A model generated the notes under the pieces. It was not told the origin of the DNA, did not search any database, and was given only the letters and a program-made list of their open reading frames with translations. The position numbers and the translations under genes were made by a program. Shown here in pieces: positions 46,390 to 59,972 of a DNA stretch of 64,000 nucleotides. The stretch comes from Ulota crispa (Eukaryota; Streptophyta; Bryopsida; Orthotrichales; Orthotrichaceae), in NCBI GenBank assembly GCA_963920765.1, contig OY987243.1, forward strand, positions 18,657,419-18,721,418, given 5' to 3'. The stretch's first letter is position 1. Each line of letters starts with the position of its first letter.

Positions 46390-47835
46390 TCTATAATGTA
46401 CTTTTGCTTCCTTCAAATCCAAATAAAAATACCAAACTTTGCATACATAATAATACATGAACCATAAAATGCAAATTAAAAATACATACATACTTGAAGT
46501 TCTGGAGATTTTCTATAGTTATGAAAAATGACCAGTATGTTCAAAGCAAAATATATTTTCATTATTAGACGGAAATAATAAAAAGAATTTATTCCAAGTG
46601 TTTCTCAAGCATTCATGTATGTAGCAAATGGTGGCCAATAATTTGCATGATACCCTCATAAGAGAAAAAGAATTCAACATAAATTTGTCGGTCATCCACA
46701 TGCATTGCAATATTGAATACATTTTCATGATGTATCCAATCATATGTAGTACGTAGGAATATATTATTTTTGTCTTCACAAAAAACTTAGTTTTGCAAGT
46801 TTGGTACAAAAAATTATGTAATCTCACGTGGGAGGTGAAAATCTATTGTCAACTGCAATGTCCTAAACCACAATATCATAATGAGTTGAAATTTGATATG
46901 ACATGCAAATATTCCAGAATTCAATAGAATGTCTCACACTAATTAATTCCAAATACACCACCAACTTCAAGTTCCTCTACAATTACTTAGAGATTTCATG
47001 CATTACATTCTCTTGGTTCATTTCTTTCAAAAATTACTATATCACAAGTTCCCTAGCCTACTAGTCCTATTTCTTAAACAAATAAATCTAGAAGATAAGA
47101 ACTTCTAGAACTACTTAGATATTTCATGCATTACATTCACTAGGTTCATTTCATTTAAAAATTACAAAGTCACAAGTTCCCTAGTCTACTAGCCCTATTT
47201 TTGAAACAATTAATTCTAGAAGATAAAAACTTCTAGAATTACTTAGATATTTCATGCATTACACTCACTACACCAAATAGTGCATTTAGGTTGCCTTACC
47301 CTCAGAAAGTTACTTCTTGACTTATCCCTTGACCACTTAGAGGTGCATGAAACTCTTTAGATACTTGAATTTTACATGTTTTAAAACTTGGAAGCTACTA
47401 TTTTGTTTTTCTGAAGCTTTGTTCTTATTGCTAGGCGCATTAAAAATTGTTCTTGCAGTAATTATTGATGAAAGTCACTTTAGCAACAATAAATATTTAT
47501 ACAGTGTAGACTGTCAAGAAATTACTGTAGGACAACGTATATGCACTATTTGGTGTAGGCTCTTCTCATTTGAAAAAATACCAACATCACAATTTTCCTA
47601 GTCTAGTACCCTAATTTTTGAAAATTTAACTCTAGAAAATTATAACAATGAATAAGGCGGGGAATACATGATAACATAGTGCGTGACACTTATAACCAAC
47701 AACTATTGGTCAAACAAGAAATACTAAAGCACAACACATATACTCATTACTTCAAATGTAATTCCACCACCAAGTGGGAGAAACCCTAAGCTTCATCTTG
47801 GTGAACTCAAATTTTACATAACTCTTTTTTTAACA
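46390..47835. other. Intergenic with a short internal repeat
   Basis: No supported gene. Two to three copies of a ~120-bp unit occur at 46980-47260 (ATTACTTAGAWATTTCATGC, then CACAAGTTCCCTAGNCTACT). Confidence 0.5.
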
Positions 47836-49439
47836 AAGTGTGAGTCCTAGATTCAGCACCAAAAGTTTTGAATTTATTTTTCATTTTACTTAGCTTTGAA
47901 ATCACATCAATATAAGTGGAATAGCCATTTATGTTGATTTAGAGTGGTTAGACCAAATGGTTAGCGGCACGCCATTTACCCTACTCCAATTTGGTGAGTT
48001 GTTAGGAGCAATTCGTGAGGTTTTAGTAGTTTTTAGTTAGTTTGAGTGACATACATACTAGGGGCTTGGGATCCCCTCCAAAAGTCCCTACTAACCTAAT
48101 TAGAGAGGGTTAGTTTAGGAGTAGATTAGTTACGCTACGGCCAAGGGCCACATCATCAGTTTACAACCTGACATCTATCAGCAACAACATTTGGTGCGTC
48201 TATATCTAAGGTGCCCAATACCTTTAACTCCTTAGAGAGCGTGAGTCCAAGCGGTTAGCCCTGCTAGGCTATTGGTCAACCCCGATAAAAAGAGGTTGAC
48301 AAATGGCAGTAAAATGCCATCAAAATTCATGGAAGAGTTTCTCAAGGATTTATGAAGATCCCCCAAGTGTCAAGTCGGTTTGATAGCGGCAGGACCTTAA
48401 ACAACAACATCCATCCAATTTCAAGACAGCTCGCAACATCCAATTTCAAGATATCATCAATTTGGAGCCCCATTGACGAAAGAAAGGAGTATTTTCCAGC
48501 TCTCCTGACAATGTTGGAAGACCTTGAAAAGTCGATTTCTCAATTTGGGATGAATTCCCAATTTTGGATTTTTCATCCATCCATCTCTAACTCTTCATTC
48601 AAGTTTCTTGATGCCCTATAGCTTGGAATTGGAAATGTGAACAATCAAAACCAACTATCTTAGATCCAAGGAATCCAATGCCATTGTCTATTTGTTGTTT
48701 GGAGCTACGTTCCAAAAGTTATGGCAAATTCATCCAGATTTCATCCATTTTTTAGTTTTCTTAGATTTTAGATAGATTTCAAGGGATCTATGGATCTTCT
48801 AGATAGAAGGCCAAGGTGTCCTCCCTCAAAAGTATAAAGGGAGGCCCACCTCCTCCCAAACCATCACTTTGATCATCACTTTCTTGTTTTTAGATCATTC
48901 AGTACTTGTAACCCCACCCCTCTTCACTTGTTGTCATTTGGATCCATCATTCTCATTATTTCCTTGTTTTTTGGTTTCTTAGCCTCCTCCCTCACTTGGA
49001 CCCACCTCTCCTTAGACTTGATACGTCTCTTTTAATTAGAATTAGAAGTTTGTCCTACTAACCACTAAGGGGTTGGATTACGACTGGCGATGCCGCTTTT
49101 CCACACCTCTTAGAAGTCCTAGCTAGTCATTGTGGTTCTTGTCAGTCCTTAGGGTTGCAGTCAGATAGACATCATGGTCCATAGCCGTTGCTTACCACTC
49201 TCTTACCAGTACCTTACCAGAACTTCGTTCTTGCATCATCATTGCATCGCAAGCCCTCCTAGCAGCTGTGGGGGAATCCTGATAGCTCAGCCTCACGTTG
49301 GCCAGCTCCCTTGATTCCACAAGCAAGCTCTTTGAGAAGTTACTTTGCTAACTAAATCTCTCCGCTTGAGGCCTAGCCTTGTCCTTGGCACTTGACATGA
49401 CCCATCATCCCCAACTATCAACCGCCTTTTCCAGAGACT

Positions 49440-50240
49440 GATTTCCTAGCATCCTCATTTCTAGTCGAGCCCCATTGCCCCTCACAATTCTGAGCCCAGC
49501 CTTTGGCCTCCCACGATCAGTCAAGCCCTGCTGTTCTTCACAATTATGAGCCCAGTTTTGGCCTCTCCGATCAATCGAGCCTCTGCTGCCCCTCATGATT
49601 TTGAGCTCAGCTCTTGGTCTCCTCACAATTAGTCGAGCCTTTGTCTACCCTCTCTCAATTTTGAGCTCAGCTCTTGGCCTCTTACGATCAGTCAAGCCCT
49701 GCTGCCCCTTTCAATTCTGAGCTTAGCTCTTGGCCTCTCACGATCAGTCAAGCCCTGCTGTTCCCTCACAATTCTGAGCCCAGCTCCGGTCTTCCCCGAT
49801 CAGTTGAGCCCTTTGTCTACCCTCTCTCAATTTTGAGCTCAGCTCTCGGACATTCTCACGATCAGTTGAGCCCTTTGTCTACCCTCTCTTAATTCTGAGC
49901 TCAGCTCTCGAACATTCTCACGATCAGTCGAGCCTCTGTCTACCTCTCTCAAATTCTGAGCTCAGCTTCGGTCTCTCCGATCAGTGAGCTCTGCTGTCTG
50001 CCTCTTTTGAATTCTGAGCTCTACTCTTGGCCTCCTCTGATCAGTCAAGCCTCTGTTGTCCCCTCACAATTCGGAGCTCAGCTCTCGGCTCTCTTTGATC
50101 AGTCAAGCCTTTGTCTTCTGCCGCAGTCGCAAGGCCCCTCTTTGAGGACCAGCTAGCTGGATAGAGCCAACCGGGTACCAGCGACCCAGTCACTGGGTCT
50201 CCAAAACCTCGGCCCTTCACCTCCAGCAAGCCAGTCTTTG
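49440..50240. repeat. Tandem array in the left arm (~55-62-bp unit)
   Basis: About 13 diverged units built on CACGATCAGTCGAGCC, then a variable CTGCTG or TTTGTCTACC segment, then TCAATTCTGAGCTCAGCTC. GATCAGT motifs fall at about 49517, 49687, 49742, 49797, 49860, 49922, 49979 and 50039. Confidence 0.85.
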
Positions 50241-52249
50241 AAGCTCCGAATCTGCCGTCCCTGCCAAGCAGGAGGTCCCCCCCTCTTAAGGGAAATTTTG
50301 ACTTTTTAGAATTGTTTACTCAAGCCTTAAAGGTCGTTACCAAACATTTGGCTTAGTGTAAGTAAAACATACCTTGATCCAAAGTACAAGGGACTCTCAT
50401 TATTTGGACTAGACATTGCGTCATAATAAGCGCGTATAACTACAACCGTCATACTTTCAAACCATTGACCAAACAAGAGGATATTCCTCGGCATCCAAAG
50501 CACCATTGCGGCTATCCAAGGATTAATGTAATTCTTGACCTACGCAATTGGGAGCCGGTTTATGTTGTGATTATTCGTCACAAGGTAATAACATAAATTG
50601 GGCCACTAGGAAGGGTCCACTTAACAATCCACTAGAGTGCTGTGATTATTTGTCTTTAGAATAGAAACGCAACCAGTTAAGCCAAGTACCACCACACCCA
50701 CGCTCAAGGAGGAATGGAGGTTGCCCAAGGCCACGCAATGGGGTATGTGGAGCCCCACAACAAGGTGTGATCACTCACGTTCCCATTTTGATTAGCCAGA
50801 TCACCAACGTGCAAAATACTAAGTAGATTGTTTTCTTCTTTGTTCATCATTGTATGTTGTAGACTTATTAGAAAAGATCCATTGCTTTGAAGGCGTCTTT
50901 AGTTGGAAATCTACAAACAAACCCACCCTCTTGCTATTATAGTTTTTCCCGTTTTCTTAGAACCCGGTTGTGCTTGCGATTACTTCAAAGGGTTTGAACA
51001 CTCACACAAAGCTTTAAGCTAACCGCTTGAATTAGGAGTTATTGGTTATAAGTGTCATGCACCATATTAGATACATAATAAATACATAAATAAATAGTAA
51101 TAATGAAAAAAAAAAAAAAAAAAAAACTTAAAAATTTCAGAACAGCAGCTAGAACTCGATGGAAAAGGAAAAGACGTGTTTACTTGCTGCTACTATTTGG
51201 ATGGGACTCCCGGAACCATGGACTTGAGCCTCTAATCCGCTCTAGTCAGGTGTGAGTGCTCAAACATCCCCTTGAAAAGTAAGCGCAAGCACAATTGGAT
51301 TCTAACAGAATTGGAAAATGGGCATAAAACAGCAAGAGGGTGGTTTTGGTTGTAGATTTCCAACTAAAGATGCCTTCCAAATAATGGATCTTTACTAATG
51401 AGCCTACAACATGTAATGATGAACAAAATGGCACTATATCCCTAAGGAGCTGGACGTCGTCCTAACGTGGCTAAGTGTGAATAAAGTGGAAAGCGGGGTG
51501 ATCATACCTTGTCGTGGAGTCCGTTATGCCCCATTGCCTCACCATGGATGGCCTCCATCTCGTGGTTGGGAAGTAATTACCTCAAGCGATTGGTAATTCT
51601 CAATTATTGACAAATAATCACAACACTCTACCGATGGTTGGATCAAAGGTTCCTTAGTGGAATGGCTTGCCTCTTATGCTTGTGACAAATAATCATGACA
51701 TTAACTAGCGCTAAGGAAGGAGGCCAAGAAGGTACTTGACCACACTTAGTTAATCACAATAGTATCCCTGGCAACGCAAGTGGACTTTTTCCCTGCTTCA
51801 CATGCGCTATGACGGGTCCATTGTTTGAACTATCAAGTTATAACGCCACATCAATAAAAATCTAGGAACAATGTATTGAAGCATGCAAAGAATAATTAAT
51901 CAATTCTAGGATGCCTTAGCTTAGAGATCCGCACTTCCAACAATTGAGTTAGGTGGGCTTTTAAAGCTCTGTCCTTCCCTTCAAACTTGGGAGAGATCAA
52001 GGAGGCTTGAAAGGTGAGAGTTGAGGCCCTGGATGTGGAGCCTTGGAGGCCGGTGCCCAAAGGTTGAAGGCGTAAAGTTGAGATTCAAAGGCCGCGGGTC
52101 GAGAGTCAAGGGCCTAAGGCTGCAAGTGAGGCGATACTTGGCTGGATGGTGCGCGGCGTTGGTTGATACCCGATGCTGGTACTCAGTTGCCGTCGGAAGG
52201 AGACTCAGACCGTAGGTAAGAGCTCGGACTTGAGTTGAAAGGGGCAAGC

Positions 52250-53140
52250 AGGGACTAGCTAGCATGAGAATGCGTGAGTTCAGACTCAAAATTGAGAGGG
52301 ACGACAAGATTGTGACTGGCGTGAGAATGCCGAAGCTAGACTCAAGGGACAAGAAAGGCGATAAGGCGTGATTGGGTGAGAATGTCGAAGCTCAGATGAG
52401 AGAGACGACAGGGCTTGACTAGGGGAATGCCGTGAGCTCAGACTCAAGGGACTGAGAGATGATATGGCTGTGACTGGCGTGAGAATGCCATGAGCTCAAA
52501 CTCAAAATTGAGAGGGACACATGGCTTGATTGGCGTGAGAATGCCGGAGCTAGACTCGAGGGACAAGAGAGACGACAAGACTTGACTAGGTAAGAATGCC
52601 AGAGTTCAAACTTGAGAGACGACAGGATGGTGACCGGTGTGAGAATGCCGTGAGTTTAGAATTGAAATTGAGAGGGACAACAGGCTTAACTGGGTGAGAA
52701 TGCCGTGAGCTCATACTCAAAATTGAGAGGGATAAGGCTTGACTGCGTGAGAATGCTGGAGTTCAGATTTGAAATTGAGAAAAACATGGCTTGATTGGCG
52801 TGAGAATGTCGTGGGCTCAGACTTGAAATTGAGAGGGATAACAGGGCTTGACTACATGAAAATGCCGGAGCTCAAATTTAAGGGACAAAAGAGACAATAG
52901 GACTTGACTGGGTAAGAATGCCAGAGTTCAGGCTCGAGAGACGACAGGACGGTGATTGGCGTGAGAATGCCGGAGCTAGGCTCAAGGGACAAGAGAGATG
53001 ACATGACGTGACTAGGTGAGAATGTCGTGAGCTCAAGCCCAAAATTGAGAGGGACAGGGTTGACTGGCATGAGAATGCCGTGAGCTCAGACTTGAAATCG
53101 AGGGGGACACAAGGCTTGACTGGCATGAAAATACCAAGGG
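52250..53140. repeat. Tandem array in the right arm (~55-bp unit)
   Basis: About 16 units of GACTGGCGTGAGAATGCCG, GAGCTCAGACTCAAAATTG and AGAGGGACAACAGG-like sequence. This is the complement of the left-arm array. Confidence 0.85.
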
Positions 53141-54699
53141 CTAGACCCGCAGGTTGGAGGAGCAACAGCTGGTTGGAGACAATGGGAAATGCCACGTGCC
53201 AAAGGAATCCATGGGCAGGGCAAGGCTAGGCTTCAAGCTGAGAGATTCAATTAGCACAGTGTCTTCTCAGAGAGCGTGCTTGTAGAATTGAGAGAGCTGG
53301 CCAGTGTGAGGTTGAGCTATTAGGATTCCTTGAGAGTTGCTAGGAGGTCTTGCGATGCAATGACAAGGTGGTGGCAAAGTTCTAGTAAGGTACTGGTAAG
53401 CTTATCACTTCTAGAACACACAGCAAGGGGCGGCTCTCTACTAAAGTGGGATACATGTGGGCAAAAATGGAAGTAAGAAGGAGAGAACAAGGCACAAGTG
53501 AGGAGAGGTGAGGGAAGGGCTCTAGGAGTGAGAGAGTGGGTATGGAAAGAGTACAAGGGGTCTAACACAAAAAGTCATGATAACAAGTGATGGTAAGTGG
53601 CCTAAAACAAGGAAGTGATCATAACAAGTGATAAGAGGTGACAAGTAACCAAGGGAGTGTTGAAAATGATTACAAGTGATGGTTTGGAAAGAGGTGAGCC
53701 TCCCTTTGTACATTTGAAGAGAAAACCTTGGCCCTCTATCTAGGAGATCCATAGATCCCTTGAAATCTACCTAAAATCTAAGAAAAACTCAAAATGGATG
53801 AAATCTTGATGAATTTGCCATAACTTTTGGAGCGTAGCTCTAAATGACAAACAAACGGTGGCATTGGATTCCTTGGACCCAAAACAACCATTTTTGGTTG
53901 TTCACACTTCCAATTCCAAGCTACAAGGCGTTGGAAAACTTGAATGAAGGGTTAGGGATGGATGGATGAAAAACCTAGAATTGGGAATTCATTCCAAATT
54001 GAGAAATTGACTTTCCGATGTCTTCTAACGTTGTTGAGGGAGCCGAGAAACACTCCCTGCTTCTGTCAATGGGGCTCCAAATGGACGATATCTTAAAATT
54101 GGATGTCGAGCAACTTCTTAAAATTGGATGGATGTTGTCGTTCAAGGTCTTGCGGCTATCGAACCGACTTGACACTTGGAGGATCTTCATAAATCCTTGA
54201 GAAACTCTTCCATGAATTTTGATGGCACTTTACTGCCATCTGTCAACCTCCTTTGACCAAGGTGGATTGGTAGCCTAGTAGGGTTAACTGCTTAGAATCA
54301 CACTCTCTGAAAAGCGGAAGGTCTTGGAAACCTTGGGTATAGACGCACCAAATTGACAATGTGACTTGGACTAGGTGATGTGGCCCTTGGCCATGGCATA
54401 ACTAATCTACTCCTAAACTAACCCTCTCCAATTAGGCTAATGGGGATTTTTTTGGATCCCAAGCCCTAAGTATGTGTGTCGTTCAAAATGACTAAAAACT
54501 ACTAAATCTCACTAAACCTCTCCTAATGACTTACCAAATGGGGTAGGGTAAATGGCGTACCACTAACCATTTGGCTTAACTAATCTAAATCAACATAAAT
54601 GGCTATTCCACTTATATTAATGTAATTTCAACGCTAAGTAAAATGAAAAAAGAAATTCAGGACTTCTGGTGCTGAATCTAAGACTCACATTAGGCAGCC

Positions 54700-56670
54700 G
54701 CTCCCGAGAGCGATTGCCATCTCTCCTCACACTGCGTCGCGCCTCAAGCAGACCTTCGACGACGCCAAGTTGAGTTCTCGCTGCGCCGATGTGAGCATAT
54801 CCGGCATAGCCAAATTGGCTTGCTTCTTCCACAAGGCGCTGGATCCCTCCCCTTCAGCCAACTTCAGCATTTTGTGCGTTATCCAGTGTTTTCTCTCAAG
54901 AGTTAACTTCAATTTCTCTTTTGACCTAACATTCATTCTCTCTTTGACTGTCAGAGTCAACTTCAATTCTTTTGTCATTGCCATATTAAGTCCCTCTTGC
55001 AATGTTGAAATTAATTCCTTCTTGTCGATGTTGGTGTAGACGTCGCTGGTCAGTGCTGCAAGAGGCCTTGCGTGACATGGACCCTCTCCCAACACAATTA
55101 TGTAACATCTCTAGAGGTTAACCAAACTCCTTTAAGGATCCGACGTTGTTCTAATTTGATTCTCCATCTGCAAAATTGTCTTCTGGGAATTCTTCAAAGG
55201 ATGAGTTCATGAACATTGAGAGAGTCTCTTCATGATCACCAAAATCAGGGTCACAAACACCAACGACGTTCTCAAAATTTGTATCACCAAATGTGTTGTG
55301 CGTGTTTGGCACATGAGGTACAAATGCAAGTGTTGGGGACACGCTGCATGGGGACAAAACGTGAATTCTCTAAGGAGATGGACTCCTACTTGGACAAGGT
55401 GCAGTTTCTGTTGTATGTGGCTCTTGCACAAGAAGGTGGCAACTTTGCATGACTGGGAGACCATCCCCTCCAACTTGCACAATGAACACTTCTACAATGA
55501 GTACATAATAAATACTCAAGAAACCAAATGAGCATGGCAATTTCAGAAATTCTATGAGGTTCATGCACTCACGTTGCTCAATTGGGTTTTGCTCCGCCTA
55601 GACATGATTCTTGCAACAAGTATAGAAAGTGAAGATTAAGGTGTACCAGCTGGATGACAAATTCACAAAGATCGTGTAGTGTCTCAAATTGTAGTGGAGA
55701 AGCACAAGCTCAAGCGCTAAAGGAATCCAAGAATTCTTCACAATGGAGCTAACGCTAAAATTATATGTGTGCCTTTATTGTAATGGTCGTGCAAAAACTT
55801 AGGCTTCAAGGAATCATGAAATTCTTATTTTTGTAAACATTGAATGATCTAACATTATTCTCATTCTTAGTTTAGGTAATTAGATTTTGGAATTTGGTAT
55901 GTGAGCCACTTCTCGCGGCTCTTCTCGCTTTGCATTTAGTATAGGGCAATTCCCGAGGAAGAAGGGATTGCGAGAAAAAAATGTTGACAAGGAGGGCAGA
56001 GCTTGACATGGAGGTGCTTTTTATCTCGCAATCCCCTACAACAAAGGCGTTGCCCGACGTAAATCACAAGCAGAAAGGATGAGAAATCGAGGATGAGAGT
56101 TGAAACTGGATGAGAAAATTGTAATGCTTGATTATGCACAACAACCTGCAAAATTGGGCATTACGCTGCGGAAACCACCTCCGCAAATGAACGGCAAGAA
56201 TTCTGGGAGTGGTTTACGTGTACCTTCAAGCTCACAAATGGCACAGCTCCACTTGGTATAAGTAGCAGTTCCTCAGTTGACCAATCGATGGTTCTAGTCC
56301 CTCTACCGGTGGTCGCGGGCTCGCGGCCCTCCGACCAGCTCTTCGCTTTTGACCGGCAGGTGGTTGGATAAAACCGTTGCAGCTGGGTGTTCCCTCGCAG
56401 CTTGTGTTCTCGTTTGCAATCGCGGGTCCCGAGTCTTGACCCTTGCAAGCAAACGTCGACCCTTAGTCTGACCCTCCCCACTAACCATGCGTTGCTGCAA
56501 GAGCGTGTATTGCAGCTCCTCTCATACCCTATTTTTACGCAGGTCCAAAGCTTGTCAGAGCATGTTAGACTGGGACCGACATATTTTTCTTGAATTTTGT
56601 TGCCCAAGCAACTAGTGTTTCTGCATTTCTTAGCTGCCCCATTTTCTAGTCAAACCTCCATTACAAAGGA
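54700..56670. other. Mixed-GC region with decayed reading frames
   Basis: No intact gene is supported. Minus-strand open frames at 54727-55095 (122 residues, Lys/Leu/Glu-rich), 55151-55357 (acidic) and 56161-56607 (148 residues, basic) are unrecognised; they may be remnants of retroelement or host exons. Positions 56160-56560 are GC-rich. Confidence 0.4.
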
Positions 56671-56674
56671 GAGG

Positions 56675-56887
56675 CCCTACCCAAGCTGCCCCTTCTCGCC
56701 TAGTTTCAGAAAATTCTTCATAACTTCTTCGCTAAATGTCAAAATGAGGAAAAAATTGGATGCCCACATAGGTATTAGAATTCCCCATCCTTAATAAAAG
56801 GTTCAGAAAACCATGCAAACTAGTTTAGCTATAGGTACATGCCCAAAATCCATTTGTCCCCCGAGGGGACAGTTGGTCCTTTAGGGG
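56675..56887 (+). mobile_element. TTAA-family fragment E, right end only
   Basis: About 210 bp collinear with the last part of copies B, C and F (ATAACTTCTTC..., TAGGTACATGCCCAAAATCC), ending TGGTCCTTTAGGGG, then CTAA (one change from TTAA). Confidence 0.75.
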
Positions 56888-56891
56888 CTAA

Positions 56892-57640
56892 GGGTTAAGG
56901 AGATGCATTTGTAGACTAACTGCACCTGTTATCTGAGGCTAGGATTGAGCTTACATATTAATATTATATATATGAATAGCATTCATTTACTTGCCTCCTA
57001 TAAGCACACTCAAGGATTAAGCATATGTGAGTTGCAGTTACGAACATAAGCTGCAGAAGGGTACACTTCCAATATTGCATACAAATGGTAATTTGATCCC
57101 AAATGTTGTAGACTATTATGTCGTTTTGCTAGCATAATTGGGCTACGAAAATGAGAATGGATCATAAAATCACCTGAAGGAATGAAGAGTTATGAGAGCA
57201 TTGCGTGGCTCCTTCTCCTGGCAAGTAATCTCCCTAGCGCTTGGGCGCAAGCCTTCGGATCTGAAGGGCTCGGCCGGAGGTCCAGGGAGATTGCGGTTTT
57301 TGCTCCCTACAACTTAATTTGTTCATATTTATTGCTCTTCTATTGTTTTTTTTTTTTTTTTTTGCTAGACTTGGTTTTGTTGGGTATGATCCCAGCGGCC
57401 CGGCTTGATCATACTGGACTCGGCTGCTTGAAACCAAATCTGTATCACACCCTATTCATCCTGAGAACTTCCAATGATGCTAGGCTAGGCCCTGGCCAAA
57501 TGCCTCAGGCTCCTAGGTTTTTTTTTGCAGATGAACCTCTCACCTTTTGGACGTGAGGAGCCTGGACTCGCGGAGCCTGGACTCGCGGATAGTGGCAGAC
57601 CTCAAGGTACAAGGTAAGAGTATCTTGTTGCATCTGGTTT
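56892..57640. other. Short flank with an open frame of doubtful status
   Basis: A frame from 57182 starts with a signal-peptide-like stretch (SIAWLLLLASNLPSAWAQA) but runs through a poly(T) tract at 57351-57363 and has no recognisable domain, so it is not called a gene. Confidence 0.35.
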
Positions 57641-57643
57641 TAA

Positions 57644-58552
57644 CCCCTAAAGGACCAAGCCATTTTTTCAGTGGAAAGACTGAAAACTATCACTTTTGGG
57701 GGAATGAGAGGAAAGGTATAATTTTTTATTTAAAAAAAAATCCAACCATAGGATCTTACTTTAGATAGCATGAGGTACTTGGACAAAAAAAATTGAGTTT
57801 ATTCTAAAAGACAAAGAGTGAGATTTTTACATATGAAGTGAAGAAAAAAGCTTTTTTTCATATTGCCCAATATTTTTAGATGCTGTATACCACTCCTATA
57901 TCAAAAAATTTGCTCTACGCAAAGTTGAGGTTTTTTCTTCCCATGTAGAAGACCGAGTTAGGTATGTGTGGGAGAATATACAACACATGGGAAAAAATAA
58001 TAAGTAAAAAGAAGTAGAGAATTGGTCAAAACACTAAATTGTTGAGAATTTAATTATTAAAATGAAAAATGCAAATCCCAACTGTTATAATGTTGTGATA
58101 AACAATCTACATCCTTTGGTTTTGTTTTTTTTCCAAATATTGAAAATTGAGTGAAATAAAGGATTTCAAAGTTTATTTTAGAGTAGAGAATCCGTAACTG
58201 CCCCCAAACAAAAACTCATCATAACTTTCATCTCATTGATTGAAATTAAATTATTTAAATCTTCTCAGGTATGAAAAAATCTAAAGAAACAATTTCAAAA
58301 TTTTGTTTGGAAAGAATGAAATTTTTAAAGAAGTTTTTGGGCTGCCCGGATGGACAACCCTCCTCAAAATTTCATAAATTCATGCATAACTTCTTCATCA
58401 AATGTCGGAATGAAGAAAAAATGAGATGCCCACATAGATCTTTGAATTCCCCACCTTCAATAAAAATTTCAAAAAATCACGCAAAATAGTTTATCCATAG
58501 GTACATGACCAAAACCCAAACAGTTCCCAAAGGGACAACGGTCTTTTAGGGA
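57644..58552 (+). mobile_element. TTAA-family element copy F (909 bp)
   Basis: Flanked by TTAA at 57640-57643 and 58553-58556. It starts CCCCTAAAGGACCAAGCCA and ends CGGTCTTTTAGGGA (two changes). It is collinear with B and C at both ends. Its middle part (57990-58200) also matches A and G in inverse orientation. Confidence 0.8.
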
Positions 58553-58756
58553 TTAACTTAAGTCTTTGTTTTCTTGCCACCTGAGAGCGGCCGCGACGTC
58601 TTCATGGGTGCGGTAGAAGCCCCACGCACATGGAGCTTATGGCCCCCTTGTCCAACGTTGTACAGGGCAGGGCAGGCCCCCACCTCGACCTACTTTTTGG
58701 AGGGAAGCAGGTTTGGGCCATCTTCCCCACTGTGAAAAAAAATACCCCCCCTCCCT

Positions 58757-59626
58757 CTTTGTACAATACAGTCCCAAAACAAAGTCCAAGTTTTTGCAAT
58801 ATGCATACCTCACAAACATATTTGACATTTTATTTTTTTGTATTATCAATATTTATTTATTATGCAATCTTGATTAAGCATACCAAATTTTAAATTCAAA
58901 AAATCAAAATCCCATTTCTTATGAGTTACTTTTTGTATTACTCATGGTTTTACATGATAATTGAATAAAAAACATTGGTGATGAGTTTTTGAGATTTGAT
59001 TGCATGAGTATGTAGGAAAGATCCATATGCACATCTTGTGAGTTACAAAAAATCTCATTAAGTAAAAATATATAATTTTTGAAGAATTTAATGTGAGGTG
59101 TGTTATGACCAAATTTTGTAAAATATATATCTCTATGTTTTAACCAATTTTTGGCAAAGTAAACATATCATCATGCTCAAATGCACAAATTTAATCATAA
59201 TGTAAGAGTCAAGTAGAAAATTATATTTATTCTAAAGAAATAAACATTTCACAAAATTTAGACATGGCCACCACAACATTGAAATCTCTAAAAAGGAATC
59301 TTGAAGCTCTTTTGGAGATGCTTGTAATAAGGAAAGATGTGCATATGGATGTTTTCCACATATCCATGCAATCAAATCTTAAAAATTCATCACCAATTTT
59401 TTTTATTTAGTTATCATAAAAGTCCATGAATACTACAAAAAATTACTCACCAAAAATGCAATTTTGACTTTTTGGAATTGAGAATTGGTATGCTTAATCA
59501 AGGTTGCATAAGAATTCAATTTGATGATGCAAAATATTAAAATGTCAATTATGTTGTGAGTTATGCAAGTTGTTTGAATGACATAAAAGCAAAAACTTAG
59601 ACTTCTTTCTAGGAATTGTACAATGG
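58757..59626. mobile_element. Foldback element of ~0.87 kb, type 1
   Basis: The arms are inverted copies of about 320-350 bp: TTTGTACAATACAG and AAGTTTTTGC on the left, with complements at 59590-59626; then GCATACCTCACAA, TGATTAAGCATACCA, AAACATTGGTGATGAGTTTT. Non-coding. The outer boundary is approximate and no target duplication was read. Confidence 0.65.
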
Positions 59627-59659
59627 TATACAACAAAGGTTGTCGTCCCGCTTTACATA

Positions 59660-59726
59660 ACATTCAGTAGCCTAAAGAGAGGCTACCTTTCCCTCTTTTT
59701 AGGTATCATCCATAAACTTCATCATG

Positions 59727-59765
<39 letters not shown>

Positions 59766-59930
59766 TTTAATATTATATTATATTTTTTTGACATGGTTGG
59801 CTCCCACATCAACATATGTGCACTAAACTAAGCCTCTTTTTCATAAAATTTTTGACAAATTTAGCCAAGTGTCCTCTTAGCTACTGATGGATGTGGAATA
59901 TTCCACACTCTTCAATTGGAAGGAGGTTAG
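59660..59930. repeat. Dispersed repeat shared with 39.8-40.1 kb
   Basis: Direct copy of 39809-40080 with a (TA)n tract at 59731-59757 in place of the poly(A). Confidence 0.75.
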
Positions 59931-59972
59931 GCATGCTAAATGCTATTGAATGTTATGTACCATTCAAATAAT

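Larger units (their letters stand above)
47839..54689. mobile_element. Giant foldback element (6.85 kb)
   Basis: The left arm (about 47839-50995) and right arm (about 51241-54689) are inverted copies along their length. Terminal motifs are TGTGAGTC...GATTCAGCACC and the complement. Shared landmarks, in order from each end: GTGGAATAGCCATTTATGTTG; TAGTTTAGGAGTAGATTAG; AGGATTTATGAAGATC; a ~55-60-bp tandem array; GGTTGTAGATTTCCAACTA near the centre. About 245 bp separate the arms. No transposase was recognised. The flanks share only TTA, so no clear target duplication. It could be a long-TIR Mutator-like or Foldback element. Confidence 0.75.

Noticed and set aside
56161-56607. 148-residue minus-strand frame
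   Set aside because: Basic, no recognised domain, no splice context; kept only as a remark on the region. A B-box-like GGTTCTAGTCC there lacks a convincing A-box.
57182-57556. Plus-strand frame beginning with a signal-peptide-like sequence
   Set aside because: It runs through a poly(T) tract and has no support beyond its first 25 residues.
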